A stretch of 64,000 bases of DNA, taken from positions 3,765,682 through 3,829,681 of the forward strand of contig NC_087384.1 in assembly GCF_963675165.1 (NCBI RefSeq). The letters are read 5' to 3'. Under the pieces are notes generated by a model, which searched no databases, had not been told where the DNA came from, and saw only the letters and a program-made list of their open reading frames with translations. Numbering within the stretch: position 1 is the stretch's first letter; each line of letters opens with the position of its first letter. This document shows, piece after piece, positions 22,127-34,269 of the stretch. Position numbers and translations under genes: made by a program. Source of the DNA: Halichondria panicea (Eukaryota > Porifera > Demospongiae > Suberitida > Halichondriidae).

Positions 22127-22996
22127 CTACCGTATGCGCATGCGCACCAAGGCAAGGCATAATGAAGCCCCACCCACTAATTAATCAATCAGTGGGGGTG
22201 GTCCTTTTTGTCGAAGCACTATTTCACTTTGGGATTGGCTTTGTTCACTCGATGTCAGGAACGGAAGTTAATTAAACCACACCACACCCCTCGAATTCTT
22301 CAGCAGTTGGAAGGCAAACTAGGCATTGGGCACAACAGGTCAACATAATTATGTAGGAGTAGTCAGTGGATGATGTTGAATGCCTGCTCTATATACTGTA
22401 CTATGAGTACATTGGTACCAGGACTTCAGTGAGCAAGGTGCAGGTGCATGGACGATAAACAGACTCCCATTGTTATCAAAGTAAGTAATGACAGTGAGTT
22501 AATAGTTTTAAGAACATGTATCCTTAACGGTGTTTTGGAATCCTTCATTCGATGGCATCCCACGGATTTATTGTTTTGAGCAGTAGTTTGGTCAGCATGT
22601 ACTTTAATTATATAAGGGCGCACATAGTAACAAATTGACATAATTTAAGCACAAAAATGCAACGTTTAGATCACGTGTGCAATCTGAGACTTTCACTCGC
22701 AGTATTTAATTGGGATTGGGTTTGTTCACTCGATGTGAAGTACACTCGATGTGAAGTACAGGAAGCTTGTTCACGTGTGAAGCACCTGACTTTTGTAAAC
22801 AACACTCTTGCGCAAAATGATTAAATATACTCGGATATCTACATTCACTATTCAGTCTATTTATAACATTATCATGTATAATGTACACTGTGACTAGTAC
22901 TACTTGGGAACAGAGATAGTCTACAGGTAAAATCAGTTCATAAAATAGTGATGTTTGCACTCTCTCCTAGCTTCAGAGGAGGGGGTAAGATGGTTA
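22127..22996. other. No gene recognised
   Basis: The phrase ttgttcactcgatgt occurs at 22240 and twice near 22726-22745, the latter within a 17-base tandem duplication. No exon was found. Confidence 0.4.
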
Positions 22997-24198
22997 TCAT
23001 TGGATTGAATTTATGCAATCATAATGGCATCCATTTTGGTGACATATCTCTAGCCATGATTTACGTTGAGAGTTGAAATGAATGAGCCACTCTTTATCTA
23101 GAAAACAACACGAACTGACGGGTTTGAGTGGAGATATCATTGTCCAGATGTAATATCCACTGGTTAGCAGAGAATTCGTGGCAACATATATATCAAGGTT
23201 GAACAGCGTTGCTGCTGCTTTAAGTTCCAGCTGGCTTAGTGACAGAGGCCAGGTATTCTTCAAAAGTTACCCCTGCTGTGACCCACTCCTCTAGAAGCTC
23301 ACTGTTTACAGTGATAAATTCACATAGCTTTTCTCTTAGTATGCCATGTTTGTCTGAATCACCTGTTAACTGTTTAGCACCTAATACTTGGTCAATCTTC
23401 CGTCCATCTTCATGGTTACACTTGTGTTTATCTGTGTGATTATTTCATTAAGTAATGCAGATCCAAACCACCTTGACGTCTTGGTTACCCAAGGACATTT
23501 TGCTGTAAGGATCAAGATGTTTATGCCTGGTGAGTATACAATTTAGTACATGGTTAGTTACCTGAATTTAATGCTCTGCATTTTCTATATTGACAGCATT
23601 GTTTTTTGCGTCCACTGCCCCCAAATTTTAGCATATCTTTGCATGTATGAATCTTTGCATGTATGACATGAACCACAATCCTCTTTTTTGCACTCAGAGC
23701 ATTCATTGCACCTCTTCCTTTTCTTTTCTCCCTGCATGCTTGTCAATAATTTATACATCTCAAATATATACATATAAGTACATCCATACATTACAAAGTG
23801 TAGTGAAACAAAGAATTTACTGCTTTGTGGCTGAGAGTAGATGGAGCGTTTTCCTCTAGTAATTTCTCCTTTGCCTACAAAAATATAAGGAATGCATGCA
23901 CCGTGTACCGATAATTGAAAGTGAGGACATACCTGTTTTAGTGCTTTTACCATGTGTTTAACAGGACTCTGTTGCACACTACGTTGCCCAGAACAACGAG
24001 TATTACTTTCAGGTGCTTTCTAGAAATGCAATATCAACTATAATGTCCATATAATGAGATCATTAATTTTACTGTACCATACGGAGAGCATCAGCTTTTT
24101 GTCCCACTCTGTTTCTGTACTTCCAATAAGACTTCGGGCGTCCACGTTTTAAACGTGCTTGAGGCCGAAGAGCGATATAACAAGGAAGTTTCAACTAG
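22997..24198 (-). CDS. CXXC zinc-finger protein with OTU-like C-terminal domain
   Basis: Five exons are seen: about 24198-24078, 24019-23933, 23874-23821, 23731-23562 and 23526-22997. The introns are short (58, 58, 89 and 35 bases), with GT/AG ends and matching phases. Exon 1 has basic RGRPKSYWKYRNRVG. Exon 4 carries RCNECSECKKEDCGSCHTC, then KFGG, CC and C, the full pattern of a CXXC domain that binds unmethylated CpG. Exon 5 reads CPWVTKTSRWFGSALL, DKHGILREKLCEFITVNSEL, LKAAATLFNLDIYVAT and finally EICHQNGCHYDCI. The last motif, with its histidine, is typical of OTU-fold peptidases. The usual DG..C nucleophile motif reads DGRKI, so activity is doubtful. A 16-base tandem duplication in exon 4 (TCATACATGCAAAGAT, twice) and 1-base slips near 23425 and 23225 break the frame. 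Confidence 0.65.
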
Positions 24199-26589
24199 CC
24201 TTTAAACTCTTTGCGAAATGCCGTATGACAAATCTTCAGTCACAACAGAAGAAATCAACATACAACTGCGTTTAACTTTTACAGACATCAAATCATTTCT
24301 TAGATTTCCGAACTCAACCGTTTTTCCACAGTCTGGAAAAGCACACTGTTCCGTGGATCAGGAAATGGGTTGTTGCTTTTGGCCTAATGGTGCAGAAAGC
24401 ATTCACAAATGTGACAGGCTCTGGGAAAAAGGCAGCAGATATTGGTATTGAGCAATAGCCAGATTCATAGACTACACTGTATAATCTCATAATAATTTTT
24501 CTTAGCTTATAGTTATCTACAGTCTTTATACTACTTCTTTGTAAAATCTGATGCTCTGAATCCAACGCGTTCCACCGAAGCGCTTTGACTAAGCAGCCAC
24601 CATTACCTTACTTTTCCCAATTTAGCAATCTTTAAGTAGGCGTTTCTCAATACCACTATTTCAGAACTTTGAATTTCCAACACGCATAACTCAGGTATGA
24701 AAAGAGGTATGTGCAAACTAAGCATATCAATGCATTTCATCTGGTATTTAAATCTCAACAATTGTAGCCTGCTCCAATATGCCAGAGCCTGTCACAAATG
24801 GTCACTAGCTGACGGTTCGCAAAAGCTTCATTGTATAATGAAAGAACACTTTATACACATATCCCCCCGACAAACATTGCTGAACAGCCTCCTATTAAAG
24901 AGAAGAAAGCTTTCGTACTCACAATGCATTCGACTAAGCTAGGTACTAGGTAGTTGTTTACAGTGAGACAGAGTTTCTAGCTATTTCTGTATTTATAATT
25001 GATGGTATTTAACTGACTCATAACTCAAAAAGACTCATAACTCAAAAACAAAAAGTGTGACAGAAGCAAAACATAATATGGTAGTGAGCTACTAACCTTA
25101 CCTTTTGAAGTATCTTTACAGTAAGTAAAGCAAAAAAGCCCTTTAGAAACTACAAGCATCTTGGTATAGCAATGTACTTGCAAGTACAAGTTGTTTATCA
25201 GCCATATCTTTGCCCTTATCCACTGATAGCCCTTACATTGAACTTCCTTTTAAGGTGTATTACATCATTGTTGGAGAGCCCCTGTGTGCAGCAGGAAGCG
25301 TTTTGTAGCATGTACTTAATCAAAACCGCGCCCACGTCCTGAGTGGCACATTTTGATTGCACTGAAACAACTGTGACTTAATTGTGCAAGTATAATTATT
25401 ACGCGTATAAAAAATTTAAGTAATGTGCATAATGTCGGGATTATGGGTGGTTAAGAGGTTAGGGGTAAGGGTATATGTGTAGGGGTTAGTTAAATTATCT
25501 GTACATTAGTGCATGTTACGGGTAAAGTAGAGGTTAGGGTAACAGGCTAAGGTTAGGGGGTCAGGGTTAGGCCATGGTTTCGTCCCTAAATGGCGATCGA
25601 CCATTTTGGCGACCGCTGACAAAAACCCATCACTGCGTCCCATTTTCCCGTCACCATACAATTTTTTCGTCCCAAAATTTTCCCGTGAAAAGTTTCTCCG
25701 ACCCTTTAGGGATGTGGGAACCCAAAAAATGTTGCGTCCCAAAATTTAAAGTTTCCCCGACCCTTGAGAAAAGTGTCCCCATCAGTCTGCCCGTCAACCA
25801 TTTGTCAAAAAGTGTTATAATGATGACAACAGAACCCAACAGAACTCGCGAAAAACAATAACGAACGAGCAGCACTAAGCTATGCTACAGCACATAAGCT
25901 GCTTGTCCTTGTACTTGATTATGTTGTACTTGATTATGTTTGATTATGTTCTTTAATTATGTTCTTTACTTTGTTCTTTTTGCTTCTGTCTAGATTGTGA
26001 TCTAGTAGAAACTGATTTAGAATCTATGTAACTGTCGAAGATTGAAGTATAGAGCCGTCTGTGTACTTGCATCTTGTCGTCTCCTCCCAAGTACAAGTAG
26101 GTGTTGGTAGGTGTTGGCTTCTTTGTTCGTCAGCTGAATCAGAGGGGTAGAGTCAGACTCCTCAGAAGTCGACCTCGTGAGGGCAGTTCACAGAGGAGGG
26201 CAGTTCACAGAGGATTTCATATGCTGTGCGCCAGGTGTCTAGCTGCCAAGTTGTGGGTAATACCAAACTTACTTTCCGCGGTCTTGAATCTGCTGTGGGC
26301 GGCTGTCTACCCTGTCTACGGGTGAGGACACACTTGCAGCACCCTGCCACCGATGTCTTGTGCTCTTTGACTGTCAATAACACTACGCCATGGCCCGGCC
26401 TCTAGTGGTTAAGGTGAGGAAAAGTACTGAGTTAATATGATATGTACAGTGTGATTAAGTTGAGGAAGCAGTCGTTGGCCACGCTCTCCCACATCTTGGG
26501 AGTTCATTTCCACCGCGTCACTGGATTGCTCCATGAGACGCGGGTGGCACGTTTCCTGATTGTGAAAGCATAATAATAATAGCATAATA
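24199..26589. other. No certain gene
   Basis: A plus-strand frame at 24218-24451 and overlapping minus-strand frames have no splice support. At 25430-25580 there are scattered gttaggg and ggttagg words, a degenerate telomere-like patch. At 25620-25760 the phrases cgtcccaaaattt and gtttctccgaccctt are each repeated twice. A short ATG-to-donor stretch (MARPLVVK then gtgagg) at 26390-26413 is noted only as a possibility. Confidence 0.35.
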
Positions 26590-26860
26590 ATTATGATGTA
26601 TACCTGGCCTCGCCAGGTGGTCCTCCATTGGTGATATACAGACTCCCTAGTTGTTCCAATTGGGCCCAGCGCAAAACTTGAGGAACTTGCTCACGTCTGG
26701 CATCCCGTCTATGCGAAATCTAGGAAAGGTCCCTCCCTCGTTCCCTCGTTCCTCTAACCTGCATTTGCTCTATCTCCATCTCTGACTCGGTCAGCTTCTT
26801 CTGCTGTCTGGTGACGTGCTCGTTTCAGCAGGTCCAACGTCGAGTTGATGTGCCTACAAC
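26590..26860 (-). pseudogene. Possible coding remnant, coiled-coil-like
   Basis: The minus strand reads HVTRQQKKLTESEMEIEQMQ up to a gttaga donor near 26757. Past a stop and frame change it reads RRDARREQVPQVLRWAQLEQ and LYITNGGPPGEARYT, which looks like charged helical protein. No family was recognised. Confidence 0.3.
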
Positions 26861-27404
26861 AGGGCACTTTCGGTGCCACCTGTTGTCTGCCCTCACCCGA
26901 CGTCTCCACAAACGATTTAGCTGTAGACTAAAACAAAACAAACAACAAACATAATTTCAGGGAGTGGAAAAATCACTTACTAGTCATCTCGAGTCCTTCA
27001 CGACTTAGTAGTCTTGGTAAATCCAGAGCGGAAAGAAAGTCATTCAAGCAGTAGGGATATGTACACAGTAGGGATATGTACAATCTCATTTGATAATGCA
27101 CACTGTACATATATGCAGACCATGCTTGTAGTTGTGCACGTTCAAGGCATCAAAGAACTTGTCCATCATCTCAGTGAACTTTACTGTCTCCGACATCTAA
27201 TACCTGGGCAGCAATCTTAGAAAACGACATCAGTTGGATATGTTCAAACTTAAGTTTGGGCCCTGTTGTAGAGGCTGGCTAAGCTGATATGCTTCCCCTT
27301 GCACCCTTGCACCCTTGCACTGCGACCTGCATGGAGTAGGTTGTATGACCAGGGTTACCCGTCACCGTGCACCTGTTTGGAAGGGGAGGGGGCAGCCCGG
27401 CATC

Positions 27405-29342
27405 TCAAGAGCACTGTGGCATGTTTTCGTCGTTTGTGAACTCAAGTGTATGTTGCTTTCCCGAGGTAGTCTTAACTGTGAATTGACCTTTCGTACCACC
27501 TTTCGTACCATTTTGTTCAATTGATGCTTTAGGGAATTTTTCAGCTTTTCTGATTCGGGTCAAACAGTGCAGAATTACTGACCTAGGCCGGCCTCTCAAA
27601 TACTCAGGAACAAACTCGTTGTACGAATCTGACATAGCAAAGTTATCTTTCTGATACTTCTGTAGCATACTGGGCAAAAACTCTTCTACCAAAATTGTTA
27701 CTAGATGTGATAGCGTTGTATTTTTTCCCTTTGGTAAATAGTTGTATTTCAATGTTTTGTTCATTGCGCAACCCCATTGTTGGTGTTTACAGCGGCATGG
27801 CCCATAGCTGTAATGGGATCAAAAGTACGTTTTTATTTTCTAGTACCACTCAGGATAATTATATGCAATAATTATTATGTGACAGACGTGCATGCACACT
27901 GCAGTATTAATTGTGAAGTAGTAAAGGTGCATATACAGTCACGTACAATATTACAGTGGAACCCCTCTATAACGGACACCTTTGGGGAACAATGTTTTGG
28001 CCTTTATACAGAGGTGGCGTTTGTTGAGAGGTTGTTTTGTACACAAACTGGACCTGGGTGCCTGGCCGTTACATAGCAACTGGCCTTTATTCAGAGGTGG
28101 TTGTTAAAGGAGGTTCCACTGTAGACGATGCTTACCTTTGGGATACTTAACCATTAAATTTTTGTATTCAGCCAATCCCTTACACACTCATGGTGTTTCC
28201 AGATGTTGGATTGTTTAAGGTCATCTATCGCTTTTTGATAGTAGAATTCTGAGGGTAACCCTGACACGTTTTCAGTTGGTGGAGCATTAGCACATTCCCT
28301 TACATAGATAGAAGACATTCCTTTTCATCATTACTGAGACCATGTTTGTGATTATTTGTCCACCTCTCCCATGCTTGTTCGCAATGAAAATCTAAATATA
28401 TTTGTACACCTGGAAAAGTCTGTTTAAGAGCCAGAAGTTCAGCCTCCGAATAATCGGTCATGAAAAATTTGGGGTTCCACTTAGGATTCCACAGTTGTAA
28501 GGCATGTTGAGCCGTTTCAGACTGAGTAATAAACTCACCAACCACACTGTACCCTACATTCGTTTTGACACAAATAAAAAATAAGGCCAAGTCGTAACGT
28601 GTGGTTTTATACATTGCATCAATGAGAGTTATATTGTTCCATTGTGTTTGGTGTACATACAGGAAACTTTGAGAGCTTTGCTTGTGAGATCCTAAAACCT
28701 CACACCAGTCATCATCACCTCCATTGAAACCCTTTGGTGTTTTCCTCTTTAGGTACTTCTTCTGATGATTGATGGTGCGTTTCAGAATCTTCAAACGAGC
28801 GAAAGAAAAAGGTACTTTCCCTGTCATGTTCTTTAATTTTGAGTCTCAAGTTTTCTTGATCCAATTTTGAGAGCTCTAGTGCTCTCTTTGCTCGATACAC
28901 ATGATTTTTGATATCAATGCTCTGTCATGGGCTTGTGGTTTGAATCCAAGCTCTCTACTAATTTGGTTTTCTGTGTAGTACTTCAAGACCTCGTGTACAT
29001 CAGTAATATTAGCTGACACTAGCTCTGACACTAGCTCTGACATTTTTGATAGTAGAAAGGGGTGTACTTTCTGTGCAAATGCAATATCTGCTCCAATCGG
29101 GTGGCTGTTGTGTGCTTCATTCGTAGGAAGCGATACGAAGTATTTTGTTTGTTTTTTCGGGGTACCTGTAGCTTCCTCAGTTCTCCCAGTTCTCCCAATT
29201 TACCTTCACGTAGTAGCCGTAACTTCCATAGACCGAGCCCCTGCTTTGTGATCTGATAGTCGGGATACAGTGTATATTTAATAGGTGCACAACACCTAAT
29301 TTTTCTTGTGCCTTGTAGTCGTAGCCGACCATATTGGCAATC
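27405..29342 (-). pseudogene. MULE-type transposase gene, frameshifted
   Basis: Reading down the minus strand from an acceptor near 29343, the pieces are: a cysteine-poor DNA-binding-like start (LRLQGTRKIRCCAPIKYTLY); TKYFVSLPTNEAHNSHPIGA; EVLKYYTENQISRELGF; RAKRALELSKLDQENLRLKI; and then the catalytic core NITLIDAMYKTTRYDLALFF with FMTDYSEAELLALKQTFPG, in which LIDA and FMTD carry the expected aspartates of the MULE transposase fold. Past the inserted MITE come LKYNYLPKGKNTTLSHLVTI, LRGRPRSVILHCL and NDENMPQCS, the start of a SWIM-like zinc finger. At least four frame breaks and a stop separate these pieces. An upstream exon may lie at 29690-29540 (ELAYTMKVTLPDDTVLDVV). Confidence 0.8.
27954..28121. 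mobile_element. MITE inserted in the MULE gene
   Basis: The ends cagtggaacccctctataac and its near complement, finishing in ggttccactg, face each other. TA lies on both sides (27952-27953 and 28122-28123). The interior repeats ggcctttattcagaggtgg. The ends are of the cagtggaacctc type often seen at invertebrate DNA-transposon termini. It splits the transposase between its catalytic core and SWIM part. Confidence 0.75.
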
Positions 29343-29690
29343 TAATGTTGTGTGTTTGTCAACAGAAAAAGGCGTATCTTTAAAGTTGACTGCATTTTTC
29401 TTCTCCCAGAAAATCTTCGCCGCCTGACTGCTACAAGCAGGGACCTCCTGCAGAGTGAAAGACTCTTACATAATTATACTACCAATTGTCTCAAGTTTGT
29501 TGTTTATTGTATTATTACCTTATTTTCCTTTTCTTGTGTTTTTTGAGCAGTGCTAGTGGACCGTCGAATACCAAATGTTGATACCGTGTATGCTTGGTGC
29601 TGCTGTCTCACCACGTCCAAGACTGTGTCATCCGGCAACGTAACCTTCATAGTATAGGCCAACTCTCCTCAGGTTGTGTTCTCCAACCCA

Positions 29691-30789
29691 CTGTGGTGCT
29701 GTGATAGATCTACACGTACACACGTGTACCATGTGCATTTATTAAATCAAGTTCCCTCGACATTAGGACCTCATCAACTTGGGTGAACTTAGTCTATCCC
29801 GTGAGTTTCTTCAACGTCCGCGCTTGACCTGTTTAAAGCTTCGTAGAGAGCCAAATTTTTACAGGTAAGGGTTGAAGTTAGCACCTGTGAAAAAAAAATT
29901 TTTTTGCCCATGTTTTTCATCATTTCTACTAAATTGGCCTATAGCTTAATTTAATTAGTGCCGCGTTAAGGGGGTTTTATGTTATATGACAATTCCACGC
30001 AGTTTCCTGGGCCCTCCATGATGTGATCACCCATCCCAGTGATCACCCATCCCATCAGGCCTGTTACTACTAAATTACTGTTACTACTAAATTAAAGGAT
30101 TCTTATAAGGCTACTAATAAGTTGGATCAAGCCTTAGATCGATACGGACAAATACTAAGTGAAAGACTACCTATAATAGATCTTCTTTTAAGCTGTATGA
30201 AGGACGGAGACACTTTCTGTAGGTCTTATATCTGTAGGTCTTATAACAAGACATGAGGAAAGGCGATAATAACAGGAAGGTTTAATATTGACACTATTTG
30301 TTGCTGACTCAGCACTCTATATGCAAATCATGTGCAGCTAGCTACACTGATGATGTAGTTTTAGTGAGGGAGAGCTCATGTGACTGTCAATGATTCTTCC
30401 AGAGACTAGACTGATGCATATACACTTAATAAGAAGGTAAAAGGTATATAAAAAGGAGGAACTTTGGATTCTATACAACTACAGGTAGTACTGTACTGTA
30501 GGTGGCTGTTGATTATGTCAAGAATTGCCAGCATGAACTCGTGAGCATCTTCTTACCTTTTTGGAGCGTGGTATCCTAGATGTTGTAATAAAGTTCAATA
30601 TGTTCACACACCTTAGCTGTCTAGGGTCAGTTTAGCTTCAATAATACTCTGATTTAGAGAGATAGAAAAACTTCATTGATTACAGTGACCAAAAACTCAA
30701 GTAATACAAAAATCATAAGTACATAGTTTAAAGTTCCTGGCTGACGTAAGGAAGTACAGTCAAGTGCAGTCAACTACAGTCATTATCTG
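29691..30789. other. No gene recognised
   Basis: Tandem duplications of 15-17 bases occur at 30029-30060, 30062-30098 and 30216-30246. At 30282-30330 the phrase taataacaggaaggttt with tgctgactcagca matches 63172-63230, marking another dispersed repeat. No exon is supported. Confidence 0.4.
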
Positions 30790-33700
30790 TTTGTTCTGAG
30801 ATCCAAGCTCTCACACGGTCCCGTCCTCTTGCAGCGGCACGTCGTTCTTTCTTCCTCTGGTTCGATTTTTGTCATCCTCTTGTTCAATTTTATCATCAGT
30901 CTCTTCTTGCGTTACGGATTGGGATACGCCTAGTGGGTAGAGTAGTTGCACAGGTCTTCGAAGGGTGGTTAGTTTTCCAGCCACGGGTTTGACCAGTTAT
31001 GAGCTTCTGAATCTTAGCCATTTTCCAGAATCCTCGAGGATGGTCTTGATCATACACCATTACAACATTACAACATTACAACATCTCCAACGGTTGCATC
31101 TACAGTACTCAGGTACATTAAGGACTGGGACCAGCAATTATTGTTGATTCAGCGAAAACGAAGCTCCGCCCACGATTTTTACTATCAATTGTGCAGTAAA
31201 AATGGAGTTTTGCTGCTCTAATCTTTAGCTCAAACTCCGGAGCGTCAAACCTTAGTTTAAGTGTTTACTTTTTAGTGCAGTAGTTAGTTCAAAGCTATAT
31301 GCAGGCACTACCGTTAGCGCTTAACAGTGGGATCAATGAAAAGTAAGTTATTAGCCTTTACATGCAAAATATTAAGCTTAAAGTACTTTATTTAGAGTTA
31401 GGCGCTAACAGTAGTGCCTGTATATAGCTTTGAACTAACTACTGCACTAAAAAGTAAACACTTAAACTAAGGTTTTATGCTCCGGAATTTGAGCTAAAGA
31501 TTAGAGCAGCAAAACTTGCACAATTGATAGTAAAAATCGTGGGCGGAGCTTCGTTTCCGCTGAATCAGCAATAATTGCTGGTCCCAGTCCTTAATGTACC
31601 TGAGTAGCGTTGGTTGACCCTCTCTGCCTGTGTGCATCTCTAAGCTCGAGTAAGTACTCCTTGCTCCATCGTCTCCAAAAGTGGTTCAGGACACCTGCTC
31701 AAACTCTTCGTCTCCCACTTCCTCATAACATGTGAGGTTGTCGGGCAAGTTCAAGAGTCGGCGTCCTACTAGTAGGTGTGAGGGTGTCAGCGGCTCTTCG
31801 ACATCATCCGACTCCAGGTAATCGCAGTGTGCATTTCGTCACTCGGCCTACAGTTTTTCTCAGACATCTCTTGGTAGACTTTACCATCCTCTCCACCCCA
31901 CCAGGGGCTCACTCGAGATTGAAAACCCACTCAACCCCAAGGTTGGCCAGATACTTCGCTGCTGTCAAAGAGTGTTTTGAGGGCTGCCTTGAAAGTTTTG
32001 GCATTGTCAGAGAGAATTCTTTTAGGAAAACCACGTCTCGTGCTCGAATAAACGTAGGGGTTGACATATCACATACAATCTCGAGATGAATTGCCCGTGT
32101 AACGCAACAAGTGAACAGACAAATCCAAACCTTCTGTTTCCCAACGTACATAGGTCCAGCATAATCAACAGCTGTATAGGAGAACGGTGGGGCCTCATTA
32201 ACTCGGAAAAAGGGAAGAGGAGGAGCGGGAGGGGGCTTGATAGACCTTCCTTCGTAACGTCTACAGACAACACACTTGTGTATTATGGCCTTTACGAGAC
32301 TTCTCCCCTTGATAATCCAATACTTGACTCTAACTTCACGAAGTGTCTCCCTCACTCCATTTTGCTGGACTGAACCAGAAGTGTCGTAAAGGTATGCTGC
32401 TTGTTGAGAAGCACAGGGTGATGTCAGCATTTTTCAACCTTCCACCACATCCATCGTCATCCATAAAGAGGCCAAGCTGTGTCTTCCAAGTGGTGAATTT
32501 AGGGTTTTCTTCAAAGGTGCACTGACAGTCACGAATCCATTTTCGTTCTGCTTCGGAAAGTACATCTACGGTAAGATCTTCAGGAACTTGATGACATATG
32601 CAGTCACGCAAATGAGCTTGTGGATTGAGCTGAATCGTTTGATTTCAATAACATTGCTGATGCGATGTGGCAGTGGGGTGGCCAGCAGACTATGAGCTTC
32701 AACTTTAGAGGAGGATATTCTCTATATTGAAGGGGTGATACGTGGAGATTCAGAGATCTTGAGCCAATCGGCATCCATCCAGCTGTCGGCGTCAACCCTC
32801 TTGAGGGAAGGTCGGCAGGGTTCTCTTTCCCAGGACAATGACTCCAGCTTTCTATCTGTGTCAGCCTTCGAATCTCATCAACCCGATTTTGAACAAAGGG
32901 CTTCCAGTCCTTCCCAGTGCCTATGAGCGCGACTTGTGAGTCCACGTTAGAGATCAATCTAGCCAAGCATACAGCTGACAGCAATTCCAGCCTTGGTATG
33001 GACACTCGAGTCTTCGATACAACAAAGGAAGGGTATGCAAGGCCTCTTCCACAAGCAGTGATTGAGGCATCCGAATAATCGATACAATTTCGACTCACTC
33101 CTTGGACCTTGGAGACAGCACCTCAGTAGCGTGATCGTTGGTGCCCCTCTCAACCATTTGCTCAGCAGGTCTCCATCCAATGGTTGGTCCCATCCAAACT
33201 TATTCTTACATAGCTCTTGCATAAGAACTTTGAAGCGTATGGTGACCGGGGCTAGGAATCCAAGGGGGTCAACCTAATGACCATCCTTTTGGTTGGGTCC
33301 GTCACAGCATCAAAGCGGAATAACAGCTGGTCAAGTGAAACGTTCCAATGAACACCAAGAACCTTTTGTTCCTCAGGGTGTTTGTTTGGTCCCGTGAGGA
33401 GAGTAGCCTCAACATAGGACTCGTCTGCCTGGGCCACGTCACATGGGTTAGCTTGCTTACGGGTGGCTTCTTGAACATCAACTAGGGTTTGCAAAGCAGT
33501 GGCATTTGTGGTAAACTTCCTGAGGTTAAAAGGAACCATGGCTTTAAATTTCCTTCGAACGAGCGTATAAGCATATGAGCTTCGTGCTCTCGATCAGCCT
33601 GACTGAGCTAGTGCCCTCACAACTTCAGGATGAGACTCTTCGTACTCTTCAATGTGGTGCTTAATAGTAGCATTGAGGAGAAAGGGACTGGCTGATACGC

Positions 33701-34109
33701 CAAATACCACTCTGGTAAATCCCACAAAAACCTTAGTACTTCACGATCATCAGGGTTCACGGAAATCATTAAGAATGCCTTTTCAATATCGGCAATAAAG
33801 GCAACCGGGCATAGCATCGGAACCTAAGTTCTGATTGAATTTAGGGCCAGTATGCAAACAGTTGTTTAAGGAGGGGCCACTTTCCCGGGCAGAGGCATCA
33901 TACACCACCCTCACCTTAGTGGTCTCCTTATCCTGTCGAATCACTGCGTGGTGAGGCAGGTAGTGAGTTTTGGGGCTACTTCAGAGTCTTTAACTTCTTC
34001 GACTATGCCCTGTTCAAGCTGATCTTGGATAATTGAGTGGTATTCTTGCAACACTTTCTGGTTTTGCTGCAATCGCTTCAGTAAACCGTTCAACCTCCTT
34101 TGACTCAAA
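30790..34109 (-). pseudogene. BEL/Pao LTR retrotransposon, pol remnant
   Basis: In order down the minus strand: the reverse transcriptase start ([31 protein letters not shown]); [20 protein letters not shown]; the palm/connection part (FNLRKFTTNATALQ, KVLGVHWNVSLDQLLFRFDA); an RNase H-like YSDAS...[11 protein letters not shown]; an integrase zinc site (KCVVCRRYEGRSIKP); an integrase core start (YTAVDYAGPMYVGKQKVWIC, CCVTRAIHLE); and the C-terminal TPSHLLVGRRLLNLPDN and LLYPLGVSQSV. The gene order and motifs are those of BEL/Pao. The stretch that should hold the catalytic YVDD box, near 33600, is missing, and there are many frame breaks. No LTRs or Gag were found. A MITE at 31108-31604 interrupts it. 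Confidence 0.85.
31108..31604. mobile_element. Long-stem MITE, complete copy
   Basis: The element is almost wholly palindromic. Both arms of over 200 bases start ctcaggtacattaaggactg and continue with a gctccgcccacga segment. The loop near 31350 contains gtaagttattagcctttaca. TA flanks both ends (31106-31107 and 31605-31606). It sits inside the BEL/Pao remnant, and the coding frame on the two sides lines up again across the TA. Partial relatives lie at 34110-34216, 62777-63156, 42407-42422 and 21511-21545. Confidence 0.85.
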
Positions 34110-34216
34110 TTGTAGCTACTTAGTTAAGTAGCTATCCAGTATTAAAAATCGTGGGCGTGGCTGCGTTTTAGCTGATTCAGCAATAATTGAAGGTCCCAGT
34201 CCTTAATGCACCTGAG
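34110..34216. mobile_element. MITE end fragment
   Basis: The right-hand end of the same family as 31108-31604: attaaaaatcgtgggcgtgg, then gctgattcagcaataatt and ending ccttaatgcacctgag. It sits exactly at the boundary between the BEL/Pao remnant and the LINE. Confidence 0.75.
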
Positions 34217-34269
34217 CTCTTCCTCGGATCAGTGATGGTCATTGACTGCCACAAACAACTGTCTCTGGA

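Noticed and set aside
25430..25580. Telomere-like ttaggg words
   Set aside because: They are irregular and too few; no run of the hexamer that would mark a true interstitial telomere.
26390..26413. MARPLVVK start followed by a gtgagg donor
   Set aside because: Eight codons and no following exon; not enough evidence for a gene start.
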